Assembly (NCBI RefSeq): GCF_024721975.1
Contig: NZ_JANQBB010000005.1
Span: forward strand, 186,001-250,000
Direction: 5' to 3'
Length of the DNA: 64,000 bases
DNA from: Paenibacillus endoradicis
GTDB lineage: Bacteria; Bacillota; Bacilli; Paenibacillales; Paenibacillaceae
Both the position numbers and the translations under genes were made by a program. Each line of letters opens with the position of its first letter. The stretch's first letter is position 1. The notes beneath the pieces were generated by a model. The model worked only from the letters and a program-made list of their open reading frames with translations. It was not told where the DNA came from and did not search any database. This document shows positions 44,317 to 53,090 of the stretch, one piece after another.

Positions 44317-44766
44317 TTACATAAGTGAGCTTTTGTTCATTAATAGCATCAAAGCTTCTATACAAGCTGCTGTTTGAGGTAACAATCGAGTATAGAGGTG
44401 TTTTGCTTGCTTTGGCTTAAGTTGATCCAGAACTGGCTCTAATTGCTTTACTTCACGCTGAAGCACAGAGAGTTGTTGTTCGAGTTCTGAAAGTTTTAAA
44501 CTTAAGTTCTTTTGAGAAGTGATGCTCTCCCATTGTGCCAAAATCTCTTTTATCTCATCTAACGTATGTTTATCTTTTTTTAATGATTCAATACGTTCTA
44601 ATCGGTGCAAGGTTTCAACATTATACAAACGATACTTATTATCTGAGCGCATTGTAGGTAGTATAAGTCCGATAGATGTATAGTAATCAATCGTTCGAGG
44701 GCTAATATTCGCAAGTTTCGAGAGTTCACCAATTCGATATAATATTGCTTCTTTCAAGAGTTTCAC
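44317..44766 (-). CDS. MerR-family transcriptional regulator
   Basis: 149 residues: MerR DNA-binding domain (YRIGELSKLANISPRTIDYY, GLILPTMRSDNKYRLYNVET) followed by a long coiled coil (LSELEQQLSVLQREVKQLE) and a helical end. The effector part is short, with no Cys, so it is not a metal sensor of the classical type. Start is GTG at 44766 or TTG three codons later. It probably regulates the yugP-like gene it precedes. Confidence 0.82.
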   Translation of the reverse strand: MKLLKEAILYRIGELSKLANISPRTIDYYTSIGLILPTMRSDNKYRLYNVETLHRLERIESLKKDKHTLDEIKEILAQWESITSQKNLSLKLSELEQQLSVLQREVKQLEPVLDQLKPKQAKHLYTRLLPQTAACIEALMLLMNKSSLM

Positions 44767-45174
44767 CGTCCTTCGTTGTAGCCTCTCTACTGATTTTAAT
44801 AGTAAAGGGTGGTTCTCGTCAAACGTCTCTTCATATAATAGTGAATTAAAAATATTCGATTAATTCTAATAACAGAAGAATCTCCTCCGATTATGTTCCC
44901 AATAGCAATAAAGTGCAATAGATATTAATAAGTAAACGCTAAATATTAGAAGGTGTAGAAAATGAATTGGTGGAAGGCTCATACGGTTCTTGTAGAATAA
45001 TATTGCATTATGTTAGGTAATGATGGATTTCTTTAATGATTTTTCTTGTTATGCATAATAGTGCAAATATCAATACACAAAATATATTCTTTTCCCACCC
45101 CATCAACGATACAATAACATTAATTCTTACGGAATATGTTAGATAACATTACATCATATTGAGGAGTGGTTGTT
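44767..45174. other. Long intergenic region upstream of amtB
   Basis: 408 bases without a gene. It is AT-rich. A TnrA/GlnR-like box lies at 45137-45153, and a possible -10 (TACAAT, 45110-45115) a little upstream. Two stretches ATGTTAGGTAAT and ATGTTAGATAAC resemble each other. Nothing else is recognised. Confidence 0.5.
45137..45153 (+). promoter_or_regulatory. TnrA/GlnR-like operator
   Basis: TGTTAGATAACATTACA fits TGTNA-N7-TNACA, the nitrogen-control box of Bacillales, and contains the perfect palindrome TGTTAGATAACA. It lies 21 bases before the amtB start codon, just upstream of the ribosome binding site, a position suiting repression (GlnR or TnrA) rather than activation. Confidence 0.65.
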
Positions 45175-46527
45175 ATGATTAAAAAAACATTACTGGCTTT
45201 AGGGTTGATATCGATGATCTTCCCGCTTGCAGCATACGCATCTGAAGCAGATATTGCAAACCTTACTATGGGATTAGATTCGCTTTGGATCATGCTGGCA
45301 TTCATCCTAGTATTATTGATGCAAGGTGGGTTCATTCTACTAGAAGCTGGTTCCACTCGAATGAAAAATGCAGGGCATGTAGCAGGTAAAACAATTTTCA
45401 CAGTAGGTTTAGCAGCAATTGTTTATTGGGCAGTAGGTTATGGTGTAGCATTTGGTTCTAGTGGTATTAATGGGTTTATGGGTTGGGGTGAATTCTTCTT
45501 CTCTCCTGCAACAGAAGTTCTTGAGGGAGAAAGTTTTCCAGCATCAGTATTCTTCTTATTCCAATTAGCTTTCGCAGCAATTTCGCTTTCTATTGCATGG
45601 GGTGGATTTGCGGAACGAGCTAAATTAGGTTCATATGTCATATTCACATTGTTCTATGTGTCATTTATTTATCCGATTGTAGCGCACTGGATTTGGGGTG
45701 GCGGTTGGTTAGCTGAACATGGTGCACAAGATTTTGCGGGCTCAACAGTAGTTCATTTATCAGGTGCAGTAGCGGCTCTTGTAGCAACGATTTTACTTAA
45801 ACCTCGTATTGGTAAATTCAACAAAGATGGTTCTCCAAATGAAATTCTAGGACATAACCAAGTATTTACAGCGCTATCAGTTCTTCTACTTTGGGTAGGT
45901 TGGTTTGGATTCAATGCTGGATCTACTGTAGCAATTGGCGATGGATTCTTCGCTTACGTTGGTTTCACTACAATGATTGCAGCAGGCGCTGGTGGTGTTT
46001 CTGCACTATTAATCTCATGGGCAGTAAGTGGTAAAGCTGATATTACATCAATGCTTAACGGTGTACTTGGTGGTTTGGTAGCAATTACAGCCTCTTGTGC
46101 GTTCGTAGATCCTTGGGCTGCTGCAGTTATCGGACTAATCGCTGGTGTACTAGTGTTCTATAGTGTTAAAATGTTTGAAAAACTTAAAATTGATGATCCA
46201 ATCTATGCACTTTCTGTTCACGGTATGGCTGGTGTGTGGGGTACGATTGCTAACGGTATCTTCGCTACTCAAGCACTTGCTGAAAAAGTTGGTATTGGTC
46301 AAGGTGGTTTGATCGATACAGGTAGCTTCAAGCAACTATGGGTACAAATTGAGTCTGTTGTATTTGCTGGAGTATTCGTTGCCGTTTCTTCATTCATCGT
46401 ACTTGGAATTATGAAAAAAGTAATGGGCTTCCGTGTTACTGAAGAGCAAGAGATTGTTGGTCTTGACTTGTCTGAACATGGTGTATATGGATATCCTGAG
46501 CAATTAACGAAAAGTGAAAAAGCATAA
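45175..46527 (+). CDS. amtB: Ammonium transporter (AmtB/NrgA)
   Basis: 450 residues, about 11-12 membrane helices after a cleavable-like first helix (LLALGLISMIFPLAAYA). Family motifs: FILLEAGSTRMKNAG, the AHWIWGGGWLA block with the pore His, DFAGSTVVHLSGAVAAL and SVHGMAGVWGTIANG with the second pore His. It conducts ammonia across the membrane. GAGGAG 8 bases before the ATG. Unusually for amtB, no glnK (PII) follows; a GlnD-like nucleotidyltransferase gene does. Confidence 0.95.
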   Translation: MIKKTLLALGLISMIFPLAAYASEADIANLTMGLDSLWIMLAFILVLLMQGGFILLEAGSTRMKNAGHVAGKTIFTVGLAAIVYWAVGYGVAFGSSGINGFMGWGEFFFSPATEVLEGESFPASVFFLFQLAFAAISLSIAWGGFAERAKLGSYVIFTLFYVSFIYPIVAHWIWGGGWLAEHGAQDFAGSTVVHLSGAVAALVATILLKPRIGKFNKDGSPNEILGHNQVFTALSVLLLWVGWFGFNAGSTVAIGDGFFAYVGFTTMIAAGAGGVSALLISWAVSGKADITSMLNGVLGGLVAITASCAFVDPWAAAVIGLIAGVLVFYSVKMFEKLKIDDPIYALSVHGMAGVWGTIANGIFATQALAEKVGIGQGGLIDTGSFKQLWVQIESVVFAGVFVAVSSFIVLGIMKKVMGFRVTEEQEIVGLDLSEHGVYGYPEQLTKSEKA

Positions 46528-46568
46528 TACTAATATAATGACTACGGTTGTATGAGGAGTCGATAGAG

Positions 46569-47639
46569 TTGGAACTTGCTAAATTTGCTAAGCTGAAAGA
46601 TGAGATTTCGAGTGCAAAAAATATAATGCAACTACGTGGCTTGAGAGATCAATTTCAACAATCAACAGGGCATATTGAGCAACTGCATGGCGCATATGAC
46701 ATTGAACAATGGAATTTTCATATCAATGATGTACATGATACTCTAATTAGGAAAACCGTTGCATTAGCAGAATTAAGGATGGTAGGGGAGGGCTTCGGGC
46801 CCCCTCCTACCTCATATTCATATCTATTGCTTGGAAGTGGCGGTAGAAGTGAGCAGACGCTAGCAAGTGATCAAGATAGTGCCCTCATCTACGAAGATGT
46901 TCTGGACAATGAGGAAGTGAAGCAATATTTTATCGTTTTCTCGGGACGCGTAGTAGAAATGTTGAAACAGCTGGGCTATCCACCGTGTGATGGAAAAGTT
47001 CAAAGTAATGAGCTAATGTGGTGTCAATCAGAAACCGAATGGAAAGATAAGTTGGAAAATTGGTTTACTGATGCCTCTTGGGAGTCCATTCGTTATTTGC
47101 TTATCTGTGCAGATGCGAGATGTATTTCTGGTAATACTCAACTCTTTGATAGTATACGAGACTATTACAAATTAGGATTATTTCGACATGTTACTATTAT
47201 GGAAAGAATGATTGATAATACAGTACAGTACAAAATGTTAGTTGGTGTTTTCGGTCAATTTATTACTGATCGATATGGTGATCATGTTGGTAGTATAGAT
47301 GTCAAATATGGCGCATACATACCGATTGTTAATTCCATTCGTTGGTTAGCATTGAATAATCATGTTACTAGTACATCAACGCTTAGTCGAATTGATAGCT
47401 TATTTGATAAAGAGGTTATCTCGGTGAGTGAATATCGACAATATAGAGAGGCCTTTTTACAGATGTTGAGCTTGCGGTTGAGAGCGGGGCATCGTATGGA
47501 GGCGGGATATTATGAAGGTTATAGCAAACTTAATCCGAAAAAGTTGGATTCTGATGAAATACGAGATCTCAAGAAGAATTTAAAAATAGGAAAAGAAATA
47601 CAAAGGCATGTTCTAAGAGAATTTGGTAGGTTAAAGTAG
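46569..47639 (+). CDS. DUF294 / GlnD-like nucleotidyltransferase
   Basis: 356 residues. An N-terminal helical part (1-75) precedes a nucleotidyltransferase core with GSGGRSEQTL (89-98) and SDQDSALIY (Asp101, Asp103), followed by an all-helical DUF294 C-terminal domain. It is like PII uridylyltransferase (GlnD) but lacks HD and ACT domains, and it also lacks the CBS and cyclic-nucleotide domains of many DUF294 proteins. TTG start with GAGGAG 9 bases upstream. Position right after amtB suggests control of ammonium transport or nitrogen signalling, but the target is unknown. Confidence 0.85.
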   Translation: MELAKFAKLKDEISSAKNIMQLRGLRDQFQQSTGHIEQLHGAYDIEQWNFHINDVHDTLIRKTVALAELRMVGEGFGPPPTSYSYLLLGSGGRSEQTLASDQDSALIYEDVLDNEEVKQYFIVFSGRVVEMLKQLGYPPCDGKVQSNELMWCQSETEWKDKLENWFTDASWESIRYLLICADARCISGNTQLFDSIRDYYKLGLFRHVTIMERMIDNTVQYKMLVGVFGQFITDRYGDHVGSIDVKYGAYIPIVNSIRWLALNNHVTSTSTLSRIDSLFDKEVISVSEYRQYREAFLQMLSLRLRAGHRMEAGYYEGYSKLNPKKLDSDEIRDLKKNLKIGKEIQRHVLREFGRLK

Positions 47640-47652
47640 GACGGTGTAAACG

Positions 47653-48390
47653 ATGAAAGAGCCTAATGGCGTTGGCAGAATGTGGAATTTATATCGAACA
47701 GGTGGCTTTACACCTGCTATCGCCTCGATGCTCGGGTCACAAAATGCTCAGCATATGGCACAGATTCGGAATATGAATCGCGAGCAACGCAGAACCTCAG
47801 CGCTTGATGCGACGTTAGAGAGTTTAGAAATTGTTGTGTTTGATTTGGAAACAACGGGGTTTAGTCCAAACAATGGTGATGAAATCATTTCATTCGGTGC
47901 AGTTAGTGTTCGTGGTGGTGAAGTTATTGAAGAAGAAAGTTTCTACTCTTTAGTTAATCCTAAGAGGAATATCCCACCTAATATATCGGAACTAACAGGA
48001 ATTAGTAATGAAATGGTTAAGGATGCCCCTGATCTCATACAAGTATTAAGCAGTTTTATGTCCTTTATCGGAAAACGAATACTTGTTGCTCATGCTTCAG
48101 GACATGATAAGCAATTTCTAAATCAAGCATTATGGCGTACCTCTAAGACAAACTTAAATCATAGAGTTATTGATACGATTATGCTCGCAAAATGGCTTGA
48201 GCCTGGACTACCTCAATATGACCTTGATACATTATTGCTTCGTAATGACATTCCAATCACTAATCGCCATCATGCATTAGAAGATTCAATTATGACGGCA
48301 AAGTTATGGAATATATATATGGATAAAATATCACTCAAAAAAAATATAGTAACACTAGGTGATGTTTACGCCTATTTAAGTCAACACTAA
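47653..48390 (+). CDS. DnaQ-like 3'-5' exonuclease
   Basis: 245 residues with a DEDDh exonuclease domain: VFDLETTGFSPNNGDEIISF (Asp, Glu), LVAHASGHDKQFL (Asp) and NRHHALEDSIMTAKLW (His, Asp). About 50 residues precede it (WNLYRTGGFTPAIASMLGSQ) with no known motif. It begins 13 bases after the nucleotidyltransferase gene and is surely co-transcribed. Its last 15 bases overlap the end of the convergent JAMM gene. It may act on DNA or RNA; the pairing with a DUF294 gene suggests a role tied to it. Confidence 0.88.
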   Translation: MKEPNGVGRMWNLYRTGGFTPAIASMLGSQNAQHMAQIRNMNREQRRTSALDATLESLEIVVFDLETTGFSPNNGDEIISFGAVSVRGGEVIEEESFYSLVNPKRNIPPNISELTGISNEMVKDAPDLIQVLSSFMSFIGKRILVAHASGHDKQFLNQALWRTSKTNLNHRVIDTIMLAKWLEPGLPQYDLDTLLLRNDIPITNRHHALEDSIMTAKLWNIYMDKISLKKNIVTLGDVYAYLSQH

Positions 48391-48792
48391 TGGATAGTCT
48401 TTCATTCCTTTGGTCGGCATCTGCTGATACAATCGAATATAGGGGCTATCTTTTTGTTTATAACTAACAATGCATAGTAGTGGCTTGCTTTGCTCGTCAA
48501 AACCTATAATGTCTGAAGATGAAGGAATAGCATCTTCATTCGGATGTGTATGCATATATCCAATCAATTGTAAGTCAGCATGTTGTAGCTTATAAAGTGT
48601 ATGGATCCATGATTGAGGTTGGAATGAAAAGTAGTGCAACGGGTTAGGATGATCATTTATGATCGGAATAAATGAATCAATATACTTTCCATCGCTGCTA
48701 GCTAATACACCGCAAGACTCATAGGGCAGTTGTGTGTATCCATAAGCTATTATTTCCTTGTAGCATGATGATGTCATTGTGAGTGTATTCAA
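48376..48792 (-). CDS. JAMM/MPN-type metalloprotease (Mov34 family)
   Basis: 138 residues. JAMM metal motif HTHPNEDAIPSSSDI (H-x-H-P, Ser, Asp) with the distal Glu in LPYESCGVL. Bacterial family members remove ubiquitin-like or ThiS/MoaD-like tails or act on Cys-containing peptides; the substrate here is unknown. TTG at 48792 has GAGGTGA 5 bases upstream; a GTG nine bases upstream overlaps that site. The 3' end overlaps the convergent exonuclease gene by 15 bases. Confidence 0.85.
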   Translation of the reverse strand: MNTLTMTSSCYKEIIAYGYTQLPYESCGVLASSDGKYIDSFIPIINDHPNPLHYFSFQPQSWIHTLYKLQHADLQLIGYMHTHPNEDAIPSSSDIIGFDEQSKPLLCIVSYKQKDSPYIRLYQQMPTKGMKDYPLVLT

Positions 48793-48951
48793 TTTGTTCA
48801 CCTCAGGTCTTATTATTGTACATTAGTATAACGATCACTTGCACGGTTAACAATAGAGTTATGTTCATCATTCTGCAATATCGTTATCTTGTTGCCAATT
48901 GCAACTCATGATAGGATAAGAATAGAGTACTGGCTATAGGAAAGGGACGAC

Positions 48952-49500
48952 ATGAAAAGAATATATTCCATTATTGTTGTATCACTGTTGCTTGCTAGTT
49001 TGGGAATTTATAATTACATAGATGGGCGTAAGTCGGAAGCTATGCTTTCTAACGGTGGTGTATCGCTACAAGATTTCAAACCAAAAGCAGGACAATTGTC
49101 ACCGACGCAACAACTTCCTGATATTAATGATCAAATGATAAGTTTTGGATCAGCTCAACCTAAGTTACAATTGATTAATTTTTGGGCATCGTGGTGTGGT
49201 CCTTGTGAACTTGAAGCGCCAGATCTACAGAAAATTCATGAGAAGTATAGTGATTCTCTAGTTCTATATGGTGTGAATGCTACTAATGATGATCGTGAAC
49301 GCCAAGCAAGACAATTTGTAGAAGACCAAGGGTTTACATTTGATATATTATTTGATCGTGAAGGTGATATTACAAATTTATATAAAGTAGGAACATTCCC
49401 AACAAGTTTTTTAGTTGATCGAGATGGTGTTATTCGTGAACGCATTAACGGAGTCATTACATTAGAACAATGGGAAAGAATTATTGAGCAATACATGTAA
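48952..49500 (+). CDS. ResA/TlpA-like membrane thiol-disulfide oxidoreductase
   Basis: 182 residues. N-terminal signal anchor (about 4-22) and a thioredoxin fold with the active site WASWCGPCELEAP (Cys82, Cys85) and the cis-Pro in FPTSF. It reduces disulfides outside the membrane, for example in apocytochrome c, as ResA does in Bacillus; the actual partner is not known. ATG follows AGGAAAGGGACG. It stands alone, and a terminator follows. Confidence 0.9.
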   Translation: MKRIYSIIVVSLLLASLGIYNYIDGRKSEAMLSNGGVSLQDFKPKAGQLSPTQQLPDINDQMISFGSAQPKLQLINFWASWCGPCELEAPDLQKIHEKYSDSLVLYGVNATNDDRERQARQFVEDQGFTFDILFDREGDITNLYKVGTFPTSFLVDRDGVIRERINGVITLEQWERIIEQYM

Positions 49501-49564
49501 GTTATCCTTATTCCATAACAAGTTCTGATAGCCATATTTGCGTAGTGATCTTCGAAATTGTAGA

Positions 49565-49615
49565 TAAAGAGTTGTTTCATTGTTTTTTTATATGACAATG
49601 AAATAACTCTTTTTT
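49565..49615 (+). terminator. Rho-independent terminator
   Basis: AAAGAGTTGTTTCATTGT pairs with ACAATGAAATAACTCTTT, followed by a T run. Confidence 0.9.
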
Positions 49616-49695
49616 GCGTTTATAACAAAGTGTTCCATTTCTTAAGCACGGTGAATAGGCTACTACATAATAGGAATAGTAAGTAGGTGGATCTG

Positions 49696-50955
49696 ATGGA
49701 AAGTAAGAGCGATCAAACCATATCTAAAAATCGTAATAATTACGATACGGTCATAATACTAGTTCTATTTTTTCCAGCATTATTCGTATTATCAGCTGTT
49801 TATTTCACTGTACCGATTATTGTTGAATTGAAATTGGCATGGAATATTACTGATATTGACGCGGCATGGAGTAGTGCTATATTTTCTATATGTTTTGCTC
49901 TAGGCTGCCTAGTGTACGGGCCTATCTCTAATTATTACGGTCGTAAACCTATCATAGTCATTGGTCTAGTTTCTTTATCCATCATTACAATTTGTTGCTA
50001 TTTTGTGAAAGAATATGATCAATTTCTAGTATTACGTGGCTTACAAGGTGCTGCTGCTGCAAGCTTTTCTCCGGTGGCACTTACCTATGTTGCAGAACGA
50101 TTTCCATTGCCAAAGAGAGTTCTCGTCGTTGGTTATATAAGTATGGGTTTTCTGCTTGGAGGAATAGTAGGGCAGCTCGTTTCAAGTTTTTTTGCAACTT
50201 ATTATTACTGGCAACAACTATATAGCTGGATGGGAGTCATTTATGGCTTACTAGCATTGATTGTAATGTTATGGTTACCTAACATAGAGTTTAGATCGAG
50301 GGATAAATTGAGTGCTGAAGCTGATTGTTCGGTTCAGTTAGTGAAACGTCCCTCGTGGAACAATAGGCTAGAGCGTATTGTTAGCGCAGCTAAAGACTTT
50401 CAAAGCAAAAGATTGATGCTGATATACGTAATTACGTTTACAGTCTTATTTGGCTTTGTAGGCTGTTATACGATCTTAGCAGATGTACTGCAATACCAAT
50501 TATCAAGCTCTCAAATTCTGTGGTTTCGGGCATATGGTGCGATTGGAATGCTCATCTGTCCATTTGTACGTTATATACCTTTGTCACTAGTAACAATGCT
50601 GCGATTTGCGTTATCACTCGCTATTCTGGCTTTACTGCTGTTAACGTTTGAACAACAGTTGATTGTGTATATATTGATAAGTATCGTTTTTACTTTTTCT
50701 ATTGCGTGGTTGGTTCCAGTTGTCATTGCTTTAGTAGGAATATATGGATCGTTACATCGTGGACTATCGACATCGTTATATACATGTATTCTTTTTCTTG
50801 GAGCTGCACTAGCTCCAGTCGTAGCAACTACTATCGTCAATAGCTCGTATCGTTCATTTTCATTTTTACTGTTTGCTCTGAGTTATGGAATAAGTTTAAT
50901 CTGTGCGATGCAATTACCTAGCTCCAAACAGCAAGAAAAGGAATTGATAATTTAA
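49696..50955 (+). CDS. MFS transporter (YnfM-like)
   Basis: 419 residues and about 12 helices. Motif A: GPISNYYGRKPIIVIGLVS; FSICFALGCLVYG and GLQGAAAASFSPVALTYVAE are typical of the YnfM/arabinose-efflux branch. The substrate is unknown. ATG 49696 follows TAGGTGG. Confidence 0.82.
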   Translation: MESKSDQTISKNRNNYDTVIILVLFFPALFVLSAVYFTVPIIVELKLAWNITDIDAAWSSAIFSICFALGCLVYGPISNYYGRKPIIVIGLVSLSIITICCYFVKEYDQFLVLRGLQGAAAASFSPVALTYVAERFPLPKRVLVVGYISMGFLLGGIVGQLVSSFFATYYYWQQLYSWMGVIYGLLALIVMLWLPNIEFRSRDKLSAEADCSVQLVKRPSWNNRLERIVSAAKDFQSKRLMLIYVITFTVLFGFVGCYTILADVLQYQLSSSQILWFRAYGAIGMLICPFVRYIPLSLVTMLRFALSLAILALLLLTFEQQLIVYILISIVFTFSIAWLVPVVIALVGIYGSLHRGLSTSLYTCILFLGAALAPVVATTIVNSSYRSFSFLLFALSYGISLICAMQLPSSKQQEKELII

Positions 50956-50957
50956 AA

Positions 50958-50994
50958 TAAAAAGCTTGAATCTCATTTGAGAGATCCAAGCTTA
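50958..50994 (-). terminator. Terminator of cimA
   Basis: On the minus strand AAGCTTGGATCTC pairs with GAGATTCAAGCTT, followed by TTTATTTTA. It also separates the convergent MFS gene. Confidence 0.75.
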
Positions 50995-50999
50995 ATCTA

Positions 51000-52619
51000 T
51001 TATAGGTTCGCAAGGCCAGCATGCTCTAATGTAGCATTAGGCAAGGAGTTAATAGTAGCTTTTTCCAAACTAATCAATGCATAGTGGAAGCTGTCAACGA
51101 TCGCGGCCCAACTCGCATCAATAACATTACCGGATAAGCCGACGGTATTCCAACTATTCAATTTACCTGTAGATTCAATTAATACACGGACTTTAGCAGC
51201 TGTAGCATCTTTTTCATCAATTACGCGAACTTTATAATCTGTCAGATGAACATGTTCAATATCAGGGTAATGTTGAACAAGTGCTTTACGAAGCGCAGTA
51301 TCCAGGGCGTTCACAGGTCCATTACCTTCGGCAACAGTATATATTTGTTTTCCATCAACTGTAATTTTCACGATAGCTTCTGAAATCATAATATTGTTTT
51401 TATTTTCACTATGGATTTTGAAAGAATCTACATGGAAAGCAGGTTTCCAGTCACCGAAAGCTTTTCTAAGTAACAATTCAAGAGAAGCATCAGCAGCTTC
51501 GAATTGATACCCTTCATGCTCTAATTCTTTAATATGATCCATAATTTCTTTTGTTTTTTCATTATTAGTATTAACATTAAGTCCAAGTGCAGATGCTTTA
51601 GAAATAATGTTACTTTGCCCAGCCAGTTCTGAAACAAGTACACGTTGCTTATTGCCTACTAATTCAGGTTGAATATGCTCGTATGTTTTTGAATCTTTCA
51701 TTATAGCCGAAACATGAATTCCGCCTTTATGTGCGAATGCAGCATTACCTACATAGGCTTGACCAACAGGCATATGAACGTTTGCAATTTCACTAATATA
51801 ACGTGCAGTATTTGTTAATGTACTGATTTTATTATCAGGAAGACAATCGTAGTTCATTTTCAATTGAAGATTAGGAATAATCGAACAAAGATTGGCATTA
51901 CCACAACGCTCACCGTAGCCATTGATAGTACCTTGAACTTGAGTTGCTCCAGCACCAACTGCAGCAAGTGTATTAGCAACGGCAAGCTCGCAGTCATTAT
52001 GAGTGTGAATACCAATCGGAACATCAAGCTCAGCTGTTACTCTAGAGACAATTTCAGCGATTTCATTCGGTAATGTTCCACCATTCGTATCACACAGAAC
52101 TAGCCAATCCGCTCCACCAGCTTGGGCACTTTTTAATGCTGCAATTGCATATTCTGGATTATTCTTATATCCATCGAAGAAATGTTCTGCATCATACATC
52201 GCTTCCATACTATTGCGCTTCAGAAAAGCGAAAGAGTCTTGGATCATCGCTAAGTTTTCTTCGAGTGTTGTTTGTAGTGCAATATGTACATGGAAATCCC
52301 ATGCTTTTCCCACTAGCGTTGCTGCAGGAACACCAGACTCAATAATTCTAAGGAGACTCGCATCATGTTCGGCAATACTATTCTTACGACGAGTACTACC
52401 AAAAGCAGTAAGTTTGGCATTCAATTTCAACGATTTTACCCGTTGGAAAAATTCAATGTCTTTTCCATTACTGCCTGGATTTCCACCTTCAATATAGTGA
52501 ACTCCTAAAGAGTCGAGTTTTTGAGCGATTTTAAGTTTATCATCTGCGGACAGGCTAATACCTTCACCTTGTGTGCCGTCGCGCAGCGTCGTATCGAAAA
52601 TGAATATTTTAGATGACAT
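51000..52619 (-). CDS. cimA: Citramalate synthase
   Basis: 539 residues of the LeuA/CimA family. It joins pyruvate and acetyl-CoA to citramalate, a threonine-independent entry to isoleucine. IFIFDTTLRDGTQGEGISL, IGIHTHNDCELAVANTLAAV and INGYGERCGNANLCS mark the barrel; the longer middle and IYTVAEGNGPVNALDTALRK C-terminus fit CimA rather than LeuA. The ATG at 52619 is preceded by AAGGAGG but 14 bases away, somewhat long. It is alone between two terminator/repeat regions and carries no T-box. Confidence 0.9.
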   Translation of the reverse strand: MSSKIFIFDTTLRDGTQGEGISLSADDKLKIAQKLDSLGVHYIEGGNPGSNGKDIEFFQRVKSLKLNAKLTAFGSTRRKNSIAEHDASLLRIIESGVPAATLVGKAWDFHVHIALQTTLEENLAMIQDSFAFLKRNSMEAMYDAEHFFDGYKNNPEYAIAALKSAQAGGADWLVLCDTNGGTLPNEIAEIVSRVTAELDVPIGIHTHNDCELAVANTLAAVGAGATQVQGTINGYGERCGNANLCSIIPNLQLKMNYDCLPDNKISTLTNTARYISEIANVHMPVGQAYVGNAAFAHKGGIHVSAIMKDSKTYEHIQPELVGNKQRVLVSELAGQSNIISKASALGLNVNTNNEKTKEIMDHIKELEHEGYQFEAADASLELLLRKAFGDWKPAFHVDSFKIHSENKNNIMISEAIVKITVDGKQIYTVAEGNGPVNALDTALRKALVQHYPDIEHVHLTDYKVRVIDEKDATAAKVRVLIESTGKLNSWNTVGLSGNVIDASWAAIVDSFHYALISLEKATINSLPNATLEHAGLANL

Positions 52620-52692
52620 AATTAAGATTGACGCCTCCTTAAATGATAACAAACATTGATTGTATTTACGTATTATAGCACTATCTCCACTA

Positions 52693-52960
52693 TAAGAGGT
52701 AGTTCAAAAAGCAGACTTTGATAACGATGCTAGTACTGCCGAGGTTTAGTCGACATCGAAGAGGAAGCGAACTCGGGAAGTCCGGTACGCATGTACCAAC
52801 TACGTACACTTGCGTTTCCTCCTCCCACAAGTAGCGCTCCATCTTCTCGATTCTTAAAGCCCGCTTATTGAACCTTCAATATAAGAGGTAGTTCAAAAAG
52901 CAGACTTTGATAACGATGCTAATGCTACCGAGGTTTATTCGACATCGAAGCTTTAGTTAT
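52693..52960. repeat. Dispersed palindromic repeat, full copy plus partial copy
   Basis: The full unit (52693-52880) starts AAGAGGTAGTTCAAAAAGCAG and ends AAGCCCGCTTATTGAACCTT, an imperfect inverted repeat of the start, with GTACGCATGTACCAACTACG in its centre. Directly after it a second copy (52881-52960) repeats the first 80 bases almost exactly and then diverges. This is the clearest copy for defining the unit. Confidence 0.85.
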
Positions 52961-53090
52961 CAGCTGTATAAAATGATATGTGGAAAAGTTGTCTTTTATC
53001 CATATTGACTCAATCGAATTGGTTGTCTATGCTAATTCTATAATATAATGATCGGTTTGCATACCTGTTATCAAAATGGTGGTGGATTAA

